The translations under genes and the position numbers were made by a program. The notes beneath the pieces were generated by a model that was not told where the DNA came from, did not search any database, and saw only the letters and a program-made list of their open reading frames with translations. This document shows, one piece after another, positions 1-8,853 of a stretch of 64,000 nucleotides of DNA (position 1 is its first letter; the number at the start of each line of letters is the position of its first letter). Source of the stretch: Glaciecola sp947496235 (GTDB taxonomy: Bacteria > Pseudomonadota > Gammaproteobacteria > Enterobacterales > Alteromonadaceae); NCBI RefSeq assembly GCF_050306235.1, contig NZ_JBLWFH010000008.1, positions 62,001 through 126,000 on the forward strand, in the 5' to 3' direction.

Positions 1-754
1 CTTTAGCGCCATTGTTAAAACGCAGCAATACGTTGCCGTCATCATCAAGTTCGCGTCCTGGCACTACAGGTTGCAAATCAGCGCACAGCTCTGTTATTTC
101 TAGACCAGAAACATATTCAGCCAAATTAGCTGCATGTACACCAATATCACCCATACAGCAACTTACTCCAGCGCGTTTGGGATCTAATCGCCATGCAGCT
201 TGCTTGTTATCTTCGCCCGGCGCTTCTGATAACCAGCCTTGAGAATATTCAACGATAATCTTGGTAATTTCGCCTAGTTCCCCCTGCACAATCCGCTGCT
301 GCGCTTCTTTTACTAGGGGATAACCTGTATAGGTGTGAGTTAAACCGTAAAGTACCTCATGCTTATCAAGCACTGCTTTCAAGGCTATAGCTTCATCTAA
401 CGTGAAAGTGGCGGGTTTGTCTGACATGACATGAAAACCAGCTTCTATCGCCGCTTTGGCTACAGGAAAGTGCAGATGATTTGGCGTCACTATGGACACA
501 AACTGCATTCTTTCGTCAGCCGGTTTTTTCGCTTCCTCGTCAAACATCTCTTGATAGGTAGCATAACAACGAGCAGGATCTAAACTTAACATCTCACCCG
601 TTGCTTTACAGTTATCAAGCGAAGAAGAGAAAGCACCACAAACTAATTGAATTTCACCATCCAGTGCAGATGCGGCTCTGTGCACAGCTCCTATAAAGGC
701 CCCTTGTCCACCGCCTACCATACCCATTCTGATTTTGTTGTTGTATCCGCTCAT
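1..754 (-). CDS. Gfo/Idh/MocA-family NAD(P)-dependent oxidoreductase (C-terminus cut by window edge)
   Basis: The first 251 codons of a sugar or inositol dehydrogenase-like protein. The N-terminus reads MSGYNNKIRMGMVGGGQGAF, a Rossmann dinucleotide-binding strand with a GxGxxG-like glycine run. It is followed by the family's central 'SDKP' element (usually EKP; here HVMSDKPATFTLDEA) and a GDIGVHAANL segment, which normally supplies a catalytic-region histidine. The stop codon lies beyond base 1. The ATG at 754 is chosen because homologues begin a few residues before the glycine motif; no strong Shine-Dalgarno is visible. The gene stands alone after the ligase gene, across a 267-bp gap. The substrate cannot be read from sequence. 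Confidence 0.85.
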   Translation of the reverse strand, partial: MSGYNNKIRMGMVGGGQGAFIGAVHRAASALDGEIQLVCGAFSSSLDNCKATGEMLSLDPARCYATYQEMFDEEAKKPADERMQFVSIVTPNHLHFPVAKAAIEAGFHVMSDKPATFTLDEAIALKAVLDKHEVLYGLTHTYTGYPLVKEAQQRIVQGELGEITKIIVEYSQGWLSEAPGEDNKQAAWRLDPKRAGVSCCMGDIGVHAANLAEYVSGLEITELCADLQPVVPGRELDDDGNVLLRFNNGAK

Positions 755-903
755 GAATTCGCCATTAGTTTGATGTGTTGATATAAAAATTGCCAAGCCA
801 ATCCGATGGAATCGGTATTGGTTGGCAACACACAGGGAAATTATTATATTTTTAAACGTATTGTTGTATGAACTTTGATGACTTCACAGATATAAATGTA
901 AAG

Positions 904-918
904 TTAACAAGTTGTTAA
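904..918. promoter_or_regulatory. 15-bp perfect palindrome upstream of the Gfo/Idh gene
   Basis: TTAACAA-G-TTGTTAA is a perfect dyad about 150 bp upstream of the oxidoreductase start, in a gap that otherwise shows no gene. Its size and symmetry fit an operator for a dimeric repressor. No regulator is encoded beside it, so the role is inference. Confidence 0.3.
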
Positions 919-1021
919 ATTATAAAGCGGGACGGCAAATTTTTTTATGATAAATTCGTTAATTGATGTGACATATTCGGCGTCCTTTGTTGGTATATTT
1001 GCGCCGCATTAGATTTTCAGT

Positions 1022-2680
1022 CTATTGGCTTAGCATTGATTTAAGCGTTTCTAGGCTGTCAGCTTCCTCAGCTGGCTTGTCCCAACGGATACGATGGATG
1101 CGCGGAAAGCGCAGTGCTAATCCCGATTTATGGCGGTTAGATTCATGCACTGAATCAAAGGCGACTTCAAATACCAATGCTTTATTTACTTCTTTGACTG
1201 GTCCAAAGCGTCCAATAGTATTATTGCGTACCCAGCGATCTAACTGCTTGAGTTCGTCATCAGTAAATCCTGAATAGGCTTTGCCTATAGGTAGGAGTTT
1301 ATCCTGTTGCCAGCAACCAAAAGTGTAATCGGAATAAAATGATGATCTTTTGCCATGACCGCGTTGAGCATACATTATGACCGCATCTATTAATCGAGGC
1401 TCTCGTTTCCATTTGTACCAAGCGCCTTTAGGGCGACCGGCTACATATTGACTGTCTTTTGCTTTTAGCATCAATCCTTCAATGTAACCTTGTTCAAGGG
1501 TAGTTGCTTGTTCTCTGAGTGAGGTCAATTGTTCAATTGAAGCAAATTCAAGTTCTTCAGAGAAATGAATAAAATCATATGGCTGATTATCAAACCAAGA
1601 TTTCAAAAATTGTTTACGTTTAGTGAGTACTAACTGTCGTAGGTCTTTTTTGTGTAAGGATAAACAATCATAAAGAATTAAACCCGCAGGATATTGCTGG
1701 ATTAATTTATTGCTGGGTTTCTTTTTATTTAAACGTTGTTGCAACTGATTAAAACTGCCAATGTGATGTGTTTCCTTTGCTAACACACCTGTTATCTGGT
1801 TTTGTTGTTCTTTGGGTTGAATAACGATAAGTTCACCATCAAACACACCACTTATATTCTGATGATCTAAGTTTTGCATAATGTCTGGAAAAGAGTGACT
1901 TATATCATCGCCAGTGCGACTAAAAATCGCCTTTCCATGTTCGGATATGACCAGTTGCACGCGGATACCGTCAAATTTCCATTCAGCGATATAGTCTTGG
2001 GGAACAATATCAGGTAATGACTTTTCATCCAGAGGATGAGATAGCATAACGGGTTGAAACACAACCTTCTCACTGACATCGGGAATCGCTGATTTGCCCT
2101 CTAGCCAACTAAGTAATTCTGTGTAAGGTGGTGCTAACCCATGCCAAAGGCGTTCAATTTTTTCGATAGATACTTCTTGGGAGTGTTGCTGACCATATTC
2201 AGCGAGTATCTTTTTTAAGAATCGAGCCGAAACACCAATCCGCAGGCCTCTAGTACCCAGTTTCAATAATGCCCAGCGCTGAGTCGCTTGCATGCTATTG
2301 AGTAACTGAATTAGGTAGTTTCTATTTTGCGCTTTATTGCCTTGAGCGAATTTAGCTACTACTTCAGATAAACTTGGCAGTTGCTGTAAGGGTTTAGGAT
2401 CATCAGGGAGGGAATGCCATAAATGCGCAACGGTTTCACTCATCTCACCGACATAGTCGTAACTTAAATCAAAAAGCACAGGATCAACTCTTTCTGATAT
2501 TAAGTCTTTTATCAGTTTACGTTTAAAAAAATCAAAGTTTAACGTTCCTGCAATGGCCGCAATTGCCCAACCTCGGTCAGGATCTGGCGTGGTTTTTAAG
2601 TAGTCTTTTATCAAGGCTGCTTTAGCTAAGTTGCCTGATGTGAAATACAATTTGTCGACAAGAGTGGCAAAGGCTCGCAT
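1022..2680 (-). CDS. ATP-dependent DNA ligase of the Lhr/exonuclease repair cluster
   Basis: A 552-residue ATP-dependent DNA ligase that seals nicks through a covalent lysyl-AMP. The nucleotidyltransferase motif I is visible as EWKFDGIR, with the adenylated lysine at about residue 235. An N-terminal DNA-binding domain occupies roughly residues 1-205. Downstream motifs include FDGELIV (motif III-like) and EGLMLK (motif IV), with an OB domain ending near LRFPRIHRIRWDKP. This is the bacterial 'LigB' type that clusters with Lhr helicase, an MBL nuclease and a phosphoesterase, not the NAD-dependent LigA. Its ATG overlaps the exonuclease stop by one base (TAATG), so the two are translationally coupled. 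Confidence 0.93.
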   Translation of the reverse strand: MRAFATLVDKLYFTSGNLAKAALIKDYLKTTPDPDRGWAIAAIAGTLNFDFFKRKLIKDLISERVDPVLFDLSYDYVGEMSETVAHLWHSLPDDPKPLQQLPSLSEVVAKFAQGNKAQNRNYLIQLLNSMQATQRWALLKLGTRGLRIGVSARFLKKILAEYGQQHSQEVSIEKIERLWHGLAPPYTELLSWLEGKSAIPDVSEKVVFQPVMLSHPLDEKSLPDIVPQDYIAEWKFDGIRVQLVISEHGKAIFSRTGDDISHSFPDIMQNLDHQNISGVFDGELIVIQPKEQQNQITGVLAKETHHIGSFNQLQQRLNKKKPSNKLIQQYPAGLILYDCLSLHKKDLRQLVLTKRKQFLKSWFDNQPYDFIHFSEELEFASIEQLTSLREQATTLEQGYIEGLMLKAKDSQYVAGRPKGAWYKWKREPRLIDAVIMYAQRGHGKRSSFYSDYTFGCWQQDKLLPIGKAYSGFTDDELKQLDRWVRNNTIGRFGPVKEVNKALVFEVAFDSVHESNRHKSGLALRFPRIHRIRWDKPAEEADSLETLKSMLSQ

Positions 2681-3714
2681 TAACTACTTTCGTCCTCTTC
2701 ATAACCTACAAGAGAAAGCGCTTTGGCTTTGTATCCCATTGCTTGAGCTTGATGAACTAGGGCTTCTTCTCGCCCATGAGTAACCCAAACTTCTGCAGGG
2801 TTGACTTGTTTTATTGTTGTGATTAACGAATCCCAGTCTGCATGGTCACTAATAATGAGAGGTAATTCAGCTCGACGTTGTTTGGAGCGCGCTCGAATTT
2901 GCATCCAACCCGACGCCATAGCTGTGATGACATTAGGTAATTTTCTTGACCATCTATCATTGGTTGCTGAAGGTGGCGCCAGCACGATTTCTCCCTGCAA
3001 AGACGCCATATCCTCTACTTCTGCAACCGGAATATAGGGTCCTAAGTCGATGCCTTGAGACACATAATAATCACAGAGTTTTAGCAGTGCGCCGTGCATG
3101 TAAATAGCTTTGTTGTAGCCTAATGCTCGCAGCCCCATAATTAAACGCTGACATTTACCCAATGCGTAAACCCCTACTAAATGACAGCTATCAGGAAACA
3201 GGGCCAGCGAATTTAACAGCTTTTGTATTTCATCTTTTATTGGTGGGTGAGTGAACACAGGTAACCCAAATGTGGCTTCGGTAATAAAAACATCACAGGG
3301 GACTACTTCAAATGGTTTACAGCTAGGATCAGCATGCCTTTTATAGTCTCCAGAAACCACCAGCTTACGTCCTTTGTATTCAATTATCGCTTGAGATGAG
3401 CCTAAAATATGGCCTGCAGGTACAAGAGAAAATTCAGCCTGATGCAACTGAATTTTTTGATTGTACTCAAGGGCTTGAGCTTGCTTACAAAAGTCTTCAC
3501 CATACCGAATTCGCATAATATCTAGCGTTTGCTGAGTCGCAAAAACCTCATCATGCCCGGGGCGAGCATGATCTGCATGACCATGAGTCACCACAGCTCT
3601 ATGCACGGGCACAAGCGGATCAATATAGGCATCTATTACAGCGCAATAAAGCCCGTTTTGGTCTGTGGTTATCCAATGCTCTGGATGTGGATGCATAGGT
3701 GTCTTTGTTCGCAA
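2680..3714 (-). CDS. Ligase-associated metallo-beta-lactamase-fold DNA exonuclease
   Basis: A 344-residue MBL-fold nuclease of the kind that accompanies bacterial ATP-dependent ligases. The metal-binding signature THGHADHA (His44, His46, Asp48, His49) is intact. It is followed by PAGHILGSSQ, VVSGDYKRH and a C-terminal ISDHADW plus VWVTHGREE, which match the remaining ligands of the CPSF/SNM1-like branch. There is no signal peptide, so it is cytoplasmic. A second in-frame ATG lies six codons in (base 3696) and could be the true start. It is the first gene of a two-gene unit with the ligase and is transcribed away from the TIR gene. Confidence 0.92.
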   Translation of the reverse strand: MRTKTPMHPHPEHWITTDQNGLYCAVIDAYIDPLVPVHRAVVTHGHADHARPGHDEVFATQQTLDIMRIRYGEDFCKQAQALEYNQKIQLHQAEFSLVPAGHILGSSQAIIEYKGRKLVVSGDYKRHADPSCKPFEVVPCDVFITEATFGLPVFTHPPIKDEIQKLLNSLALFPDSCHLVGVYALGKCQRLIMGLRALGYNKAIYMHGALLKLCDYYVSQGIDLGPYIPVAEVEDMASLQGEIVLAPPSATNDRWSRKLPNVITAMASGWMQIRARSKQRRAELPLIISDHADWDSLITTIKQVNPAEVWVTHGREEALVHQAQAMGYKAKALSLVGYEEDESS

Positions 3715-3720
3715 ATAGTA

Positions 3721-3752
3721 TAGATAGGCATATTCTTTTAGATTGGATTAAT
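3721..3752. promoter_or_regulatory. Inverted repeat in the divergent promoter region between exonuclease and TIR genes
   Basis: TAGATAGGC and GCCTATCTA form a perfect 9-bp inverted repeat with a 14-bp spacer. It starts six bases upstream of the exonuclease start and lies about 100 bp before the TIR start. The geometry suits an operator able to control both arms of the repair cluster. No cognate regulator is identifiable in the window. Confidence 0.45.
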
Positions 3753-3849
3753 AGCCTATCTAAAGTTATGGCCTAAATATGAAAAAAAACTGTTATCTGA
3801 AGTGTTTTCTGACATTATAAGAAAGTTGCAGTATGTAAGGGACAATACA

Positions 3850-5397
3850 ATGACCAAGTCGGGAAAAGGAACCCAGTCGACATTCCAATATGATGCTTTT
3901 ATTAGTTACGCCTCCGAAGACAAAACTTACGCCTTTAAAATATGTGACTACTTGGAATCCCGAGGCCTTAAGTGCTGGATTGCGCCAAGAAATGTTCGTC
4001 CCAGTAGAGAATATGCTGAAGAAATTCTACTTGGCATCGAACATTCTCGAACCATGGTGTTGGTGTTATCCGATGCCGCCAATGCTTCGCCTTTCGTTTC
4101 AAGAGAAATTGAACGGGCGGTGAGTCATCGCAAACCCATTTTTCCCTTTAGAATTGAAGACGTATTACCCTCTCCCTCTTTGGAACTATTAATTTCCACC
4201 AATCATTGGATTGATGCTTGGCAAGGTAGTTTGCTTGATCATGTGGATCGACTGGTTGAAGAGCTGTTGGCTTGGCAAAACGAAGTCTTTATTCATTCCA
4301 TAAAAGATTTATCCTGGTTCGACAAATGCGTAAGAATATTTCATCGCAATTTAAAGAGCATATTAGTTTTCATTGTTATAGTAGTATTGCTAGGACTGGT
4401 ATGGTTTGGTCAAAATGAGGGGGAAGTTAACTCAAGACCGGATTCAAGTCGCAATACAAAACCTGAGTCAAATTCTAGCGCCCCAATAAAGTTTTCAGAA
4501 GTTACAGAGCTAGACATTAAGCCATTGATCAAATTTCATCCGCAATTTATCTGGACCATTAATCTAACTCCTTCAGCCTCACTAAGAGATCAAATTTTTG
4601 ATGCGACCATAAAAGTAGAAAATGTAGAGCAACTGGTTCAACAAGGGTTGATGGCGGGAATTACTGAATTGCCTGTACCTGACGCCTCGGAAATTGAGAT
4701 CAGTATCCGGGATAGGGAAGGCAACGAAATTGGCCCCTTTAAGTATGACTATGATTTTAAAAAGGATGCACAAGAATTTCTAAGTTCACTGACTGTAGAT
4801 GATTTTGAGATCAAAACCAAATATCAAGGTCATGGTCGATGGGAAGTTGAACCACGTTACTTAAATGGTTACCTAAATAACACAAGCAGAGAATTTTCTT
4901 TTGACGGTAAAAACTGGCAGCAAATGAGTTTGCTGAGAGTAATTATTGAATCGACCCAGGATATATCGAAGATTGAAAAACTATACATGAAAATAATTCA
5001 TGCAACCTCAGCTTCTGAATCTAACGAACTAGAATTTGATCTTGATTTAGTTTCTCTTGGCGAATCACAACTGTTAAAAGAAATAAAAGCTGACTCTAGG
5101 TATTTAACTGCAGATTGTGAAAAGAATCTTTGTCAATTTAAGTCCAAGGAGATGCCGGTAATAAAAACCATTAAATTCGGACCAACAGAGAAAGATTTGC
5201 GTTACGCCGCGAAGATGGATTTTCCATTAGAAAAGGATGGCGACGCGACCTTTAAAAGAGAATTCCAAAAGCAAACCTATGATTTTCCGCACTGCACAGA
5301 TAAAGTGTACTATCGAGCAATTCTCATTGATGATACTGAGCTTGCCATTTTAAATGAAGATAACAAGCGATATAGTCAAAGCAAATGTGCAAACTAA
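3850..5397 (+). CDS. Membrane-anchored TIR-domain protein with a putative periplasmic sensor region
   Basis: A 515-residue protein. Residues about 14-125 form a bacterial TIR domain: YDAFISYASED is strand A, CWIAPRNVRPSREY is the BB-loop region, and VSREIERAV carries the glutamate (about Glu86) at the place of the catalytic residue of NAD-cleaving TIRs. One transmembrane helix follows at about 170-187 (ILVFIVIVVLLGLVWF). It has basic residues before it and acidic ones after, predicting TIR inside and the C-terminus outside. The last ~325 residues match no family I recognise. They hold four cysteines near the end, compatible with disulfides in the periplasm. The ATG at 3850 is preferred over 3802 because TAAGGGA sits seven bases upstream. 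NADase activity is inference. Confidence 0.82.
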   Translation: MTKSGKGTQSTFQYDAFISYASEDKTYAFKICDYLESRGLKCWIAPRNVRPSREYAEEILLGIEHSRTMVLVLSDAANASPFVSREIERAVSHRKPIFPFRIEDVLPSPSLELLISTNHWIDAWQGSLLDHVDRLVEELLAWQNEVFIHSIKDLSWFDKCVRIFHRNLKSILVFIVIVVLLGLVWFGQNEGEVNSRPDSSRNTKPESNSSAPIKFSEVTELDIKPLIKFHPQFIWTINLTPSASLRDQIFDATIKVENVEQLVQQGLMAGITELPVPDASEIEISIRDREGNEIGPFKYDYDFKKDAQEFLSSLTVDDFEIKTKYQGHGRWEVEPRYLNGYLNNTSREFSFDGKNWQQMSLLRVIIESTQDISKIEKLYMKIIHATSASESNELEFDLDLVSLGESQLLKEIKADSRYLTADCEKNLCQFKSKEMPVIKTIKFGPTEKDLRYAAKMDFPLEKDGDATFKREFQKQTYDFPHCTDKVYYRAILIDDTELAILNEDNKRYSQSKCAN

Positions 5398-5504
5398 TGA
5401 TTGCTGTATACACTAGATTCCTTTGCTTGCTTTAGATGATCTCTTTTCTTTAAACTTCATTATTAGGGTCTAAGCATTAAAAAGAAAACATAAAGGAGAG
5501 TCGT

Positions 5505-7976
5505 TTGGCGACAAAAAAGCGCGCATTGTTGCCGAAGATTTTTTCTGAATGGTTCTCCACAAAAGGGTGGAAGTTAAGACCTTATCAACGGCAGATGATG
5601 CAAGCCTTTGTAAATCATCAATCCTCACTATTGATAGCCCCTACTGGCGCAGGAAAAACCTTATCAGGATTTTTGCCCAGTTTAATTGACCTTTATAACC
5701 ACCCAAGAAGCACAAAAAAACTGCATACCCTTTATATTTCACCGCTCAAAGCCCTTACTTATGATATTGAGCGCAACTTATATCAACCCATTCATGATAT
5801 GCAGCTGAATATCGATATTGCCTCACGTACGGGCGATACCACGGCTTATCAAAGACAAAAACAGCGTCAGAAACCACCGCATATTTTGCTGACAACGCCT
5901 GAATCTTTGATGTTGATGCTATCCTATACAGATGCAGAGAATATTTTTGCTTCGCTGAAGTGCGTTATCGTAGATGAAGTGCACAGTTTTGCGAATACCA
6001 AACGAGGTGACTTTACAGCGCTGGCCTTAGCTCGTTTACAAAGTATCAATCCTAATTTCTTGCGCGTAGGTCTTTCTGCTACTGTGGCGTACCCTGAACT
6101 GATTGCTAGTTGGTTAGGGCCAAGTGGCGAACCTTGCGAGGTGATTGCAGCTAAAACTCGGGTAAAACCTCGCATTAAGATTCTGAAAAGTAAAACCCGA
6201 ATGCCCTTTGGGGGCTATATGGCAAAATATGCCATAAAAGAGGTTTATCAAGCGATTTGTGAAGCTGGCACTAGTTTGGTGTTTGTGAATACTCGAGCTC
6301 AATCTGAACTTATTTTTCAGGCGTTATGGGAAATAAATGATAAAGGGCACGCGATTGCTATTTATCACGGTTCATTGTCCAAAGAACAACGTAACAAAAC
6401 TGAAAATATGATGGCAGAGGGAAAGCTTAAAGCTGTGGTGGCAACTTCTGCATTGGAACTTGGTATCGATTGGGGAGATGTGGACCTTGTGATTCAAATG
6501 GGGGCCCCAAAAGGTGTGAGCCGTTTGTTGCAGCGCATTGGTCGTTCTAACCACAGGTTAAATGAGCCATCCCAAGCGTTATTAGTACCCGCAAACAGAT
6601 TTGAAGCTTTGGAATGTTTATCCGCCATACAGGCCATAAAAAAAGGAGATCTAGATGGAGATCCTCCTATGGCGGGTTCTTTAGATATATTGCCGCAGTT
6701 TATCTTAAATTGCCTTTGTTCTAAACCTGCAAGTCTGGATCAAATCTATGCCCAAACCTTAGATGCAGCGCCTTATGGTGGACTCGATAAACCCACATTT
6801 GAAAAGCTTTGGGCTTATACATACGATGGCGGGTATGCGCTTCAAGCTTATGAAAGATATCAGCGATTAGAACAAATTGAAGCTGATCTATTTCGTCCTG
6901 CCAATAAAAGAGTCATTGCAAGACACAGACAAAATATCGGCACCATTGTAGAAGCAGGTAGGCTTAGAGTGAAGCGGTTAAAACGCGCTCATCAAGGCAA
7001 AATTATCGGTGAGGTAGAAGAGCACTTTGCTCAACAACTGGTATCAGGTGACACCTTTTTCTTTGCCGGGGAAGTTTTACAGTTTGTCGGCATTAGAGAC
7101 ATGGTAGTGGAAGCCAAACCGGGTAAAGCCAAAGAACCGAAAATCCCCAGTTATGCCGGTGGTCAAATGCCCCTTTCTACCTATTTGGCCGACGCAGTGC
7201 GCCAATTATTAAATCATCCGGAAGATTGGCAGCGTTTGCCTGCACAAGTTCGAGAGTGGTTGGGTTTACAAAAAGCCTTTTCACAGATTCCAAAGGTTAA
7301 CAAGGTTTTAATCGAGCAGTTTCCTTATCGCAAAAGTCAATTTGTACTGTTTTACACTTTCGAAGGGAGAAAGGCCAATCAAACACTGGGCATGTTGATC
7401 ACCAAGCGTATGGAAAAAAGCGGTTTGCATCCCATTAGTTTTTCAGTTACCGACTATGGGTTGTCTATTTGTAGCGTAAAACCTATTCAACAACATCATA
7501 TCGGACATTTATTTAACCCTGATATTCTGGGCGACGAACTAGAAGATTGGATGCTAGAAGCGGCCATGCTAAAACGATCCTTTAGGCGAGTTGCCGTGGT
7601 AAGCGGATTGATTGAGCAGCAATATCATAGTCAGAAGAAATCCATGCGACAGGTGACTTTTTCAACTGACTTGATCTATGACACTTTACGAGAATATGAT
7701 CCCGACCATATTTTGTTGAAGGTGACACGGCAAGACGCCGAACGTGAGTTGCTGGATTTAAAACGAACTGCAGATATGCTGATTCGGTTTGATAAAGCCT
7801 TTGATTTTGTTAGCTTAAGTAAGCCTTCGCCATTAGCTATCCCCATTGTATTAGATGTTCGTAGTGAGCGGATCACAGGCGCAGGTATGCAGGCTTTATT
7901 GGAACACGCCAATCTGTATCAGGAAGCTGAAAATATGATGGAAGATATACGAGCTACTCTGTCCAAAGCCTATTGA
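5505..7976 (+). CDS. Lhr-like (Lhr-Core) DEAD/DEAH ATP-dependent helicase
   Basis: An 823-residue superfamily 2 helicase of the bacterial Lhr-Core type. Motif I is APTGAGKT (residues 45-52), motif II is DEVH, and motif III is SATVAYP. The C-terminal RecA lobe contains VATSALELGIDWGDVD and LQRIGRSNHR (motif VI), followed by winged-helix and Lhr-specific domains. Known Lhr-Core enzymes are 3'-5' translocases that unwind DNA:RNA hybrids. The start is a TTG at 5505: AAAGGAG ends six bases before it and no ATG fits. It lies 107 bp after the TIR gene and 13 bp before the phosphoesterase. The much longer E. coli Lhr has extra C-terminal domains missing here. Confidence 0.93.
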   Translation: MATKKRALLPKIFSEWFSTKGWKLRPYQRQMMQAFVNHQSSLLIAPTGAGKTLSGFLPSLIDLYNHPRSTKKLHTLYISPLKALTYDIERNLYQPIHDMQLNIDIASRTGDTTAYQRQKQRQKPPHILLTTPESLMLMLSYTDAENIFASLKCVIVDEVHSFANTKRGDFTALALARLQSINPNFLRVGLSATVAYPELIASWLGPSGEPCEVIAAKTRVKPRIKILKSKTRMPFGGYMAKYAIKEVYQAICEAGTSLVFVNTRAQSELIFQALWEINDKGHAIAIYHGSLSKEQRNKTENMMAEGKLKAVVATSALELGIDWGDVDLVIQMGAPKGVSRLLQRIGRSNHRLNEPSQALLVPANRFEALECLSAIQAIKKGDLDGDPPMAGSLDILPQFILNCLCSKPASLDQIYAQTLDAAPYGGLDKPTFEKLWAYTYDGGYALQAYERYQRLEQIEADLFRPANKRVIARHRQNIGTIVEAGRLRVKRLKRAHQGKIIGEVEEHFAQQLVSGDTFFFAGEVLQFVGIRDMVVEAKPGKAKEPKIPSYAGGQMPLSTYLADAVRQLLNHPEDWQRLPAQVREWLGLQKAFSQIPKVNKVLIEQFPYRKSQFVLFYTFEGRKANQTLGMLITKRMEKSGLHPISFSVTDYGLSICSVKPIQQHHIGHLFNPDILGDELEDWMLEAAMLKRSFRRVAVVSGLIEQQYHSQKKSMRQVTFSTDLIYDTLREYDPDHILLKVTRQDAERELLDLKRTADMLIRFDKAFDFVSLSKPSPLAIPIVLDVRSERITGAGMQALLEHANLYQEAENMMEDIRATLSKAY

Positions 7977-7989
7977 TGTAGAAAGCCAA

Positions 7990-8703
7990 ATGATAGATGA
8001 AAAGCAGTTAGTGCAACTTGTACAAAACAATCAAAGCATTCCGGTGCAGTTCGCTGACCAAAGATTATTATTGGATGCGGAAGGTGTTTTGTATTGGCCT
8101 CAATGCGATCTATTAATATTCTCCGACTTACATTTTGAAAAAGGGAGTTTTCTCACTCAGTTTGCCCATCCTGTGCCCAGATATGACAGCATTGATACAC
8201 TCAAGCGAATACAAGCATCTATTGCGCGTTATAAACCCAGTACGGTGGTATGTTTGGGGGACAGTTTGCATGACGTCAACGCTGTAAAGCGCATGGAAGA
8301 CCGACTAATAAACCATTTGAACGAGCTAATCTCATCGGTTGATGAATGGTGTTGGGTGTTAGGTAATCATGATCCGGATATTCCCGAAAGTTTGTTTGGA
8401 TTACGTATGAATTTTTTTACTAAAAATAATTTATTGCTTGTCCATGAATTTGAAAATTTAGAAAATCACAAAGATGTAAATGGACAAATTATTGGACATT
8501 TTCATCCAAAAGTTTCAGCTCGAATTGCCATGCAAAAAATCACTGGAAAGTGCTTTTTACAAGACCATAAGACAATTGTTATGCCGGCATTTGGAAAATA
8601 CACAGGCGGTCTAGATTTAAAAAATGAGGCTTTTTCGACCATTTTGGACAAGAAAAATACAAAAAATTTTCTAATGTACAACAAAAAGATCTACTTGGTA
8701 TAA
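7990..8703 (+). CDS. pdeM: Ligase/helicase-associated metallophosphoesterase
   Basis: A 237-residue calcineurin-like phosphoesterase. All the metal motifs are present in order: SDLHFEKGS (DxH), LGDSLHD (GD), LGNHDPD (GNHD) and GHFHPK (GHxH). It is the fourth partner of the conserved Lhr-Core / MPE / exonuclease / ligase cluster, in which the homologue acts as a manganese-dependent DNA nuclease. It starts 13 bp after the helicase stop, so the two are probably cotranscribed. The C-terminal third is noticeably AT-rich compared with the first part. Confidence 0.9.
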   Translation: MIDEKQLVQLVQNNQSIPVQFADQRLLLDAEGVLYWPQCDLLIFSDLHFEKGSFLTQFAHPVPRYDSIDTLKRIQASIARYKPSTVVCLGDSLHDVNAVKRMEDRLINHLNELISSVDEWCWVLGNHDPDIPESLFGLRMNFFTKNNLLLVHEFENLENHKDVNGQIIGHFHPKVSARIAMQKITGKCFLQDHKTIVMPAFGKYTGGLDLKNEAFSTILDKKNTKNFLMYNKKIYLV

Positions 8704-8853
8704 TAAAGTATACTTTTGTATAGTAGACATGGAAAAAACCCTGTTTTACCGTAGGTTAGGTCGATAAAGCAGTAAATCGAAAAGATAAGTGCGCATGGTC
8801 AAATAGGTATCACAGACCATACATTAAAGATAATAATAAAATTGGTGACAACA

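Noticed and set aside
8705..8716. AAAGTATACTTT palindrome just after the phosphoesterase gene
   Set aside because: It is short, AT-rich and lacks a T-tract or a downstream gene at a suitable distance; chance symmetry is likely.
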